From NCBI GenBank assembly GCA_031256155.1, contig JAIRRD010000154.1:1-5162 (forward strand): a stretch of DNA of 5,162 nucleotides, given 5' to 3'. Of the stretch, positions 5,135 through 5,162 are shown one piece after another (position 1 is the first letter of the stretch; every line of letters begins with the position of its first letter). The position numbers and the translations under genes are program-made. Source of the stretch: Holophagales bacterium. GTDB lineage: Bacteria > Acidobacteriota > Holophagae > Holophagales > Holophagaceae. The notes under the pieces are model-generated. The model did no database searches. It saw only the letters and a program-made list of their open reading frames with translations, and was not told the origin of the DNA.

Positions 5135-5162
5135 ATTTCAAAAGTGGATTTGCAAAATCTGA

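Noticed and set aside
1..5162. CRISPR array
   Set aside because: The repeats are few, palindromic, unevenly spaced and separated by genes; there are no regular spacers and no cas genes.

Overview
The window is about 5.2 kb of bacterial DNA of moderate GC content. It holds one clear housekeeping gene, gatB, surrounded by poorly characterised genes and many short palindromic repeats. Two predicted exported proteins, one resembling a LolA/LppX-type lipoprotein carrier fold, suggest a Gram-negative (diderm) bacterium. I cannot name a phylum from this sequence. The many hairpin repeats between genes fit a genome rich in small non-autonomous (MITE- or REP-like) elements.

Layout. 1-329 has no gene: a cluster of hairpins (about 1-148), a featureless stretch (149-268), then a perfect 29-bp-arm palindrome (269-329). 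330-1178 (-) encodes a secreted protein with a Pro/Arg-rich linker and a beta-rich C-terminal domain. It is divergent from 1270-2016 (+), an exported LolA-like protein, and a second copy of the palindrome fills the gap between them. 2042-3487 (+) is gatB, 25 nt downstream and probably co-transcribed. A hairpin at 3506-3543 separates gatB from a convergent three-gene minus-strand operon: 4925-4662 (87 aa, unknown), 4699-4163 (178 aa) and 4147-3545 (200 aa). 4926-5162 has no gene and holds three more repeats.

How the parts work together. GatB is the tRNA-binding/kinase subunit of the GatCAB amidotransferase; gatA and gatC are not in the window. The two exported proteins look like envelope or periplasmic proteins. 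The 178- and 200-aa proteins appear to be diverged paralogues whose C-terminal halves resemble the V4R (4-vinyl reductase-like, small-molecule-binding) fold. They are tightly coupled to the 87-aa gene by an overlap and a 15-nt gap, so the three products probably act together, in a role I cannot name.

The most notable signal is the repeat family. Several copies share TATAGCA-type ends, sit immediately beside start or stop codons, and differ mostly by transitions. The two ends of the window also carry inverted copies of one 28-nt sequence.
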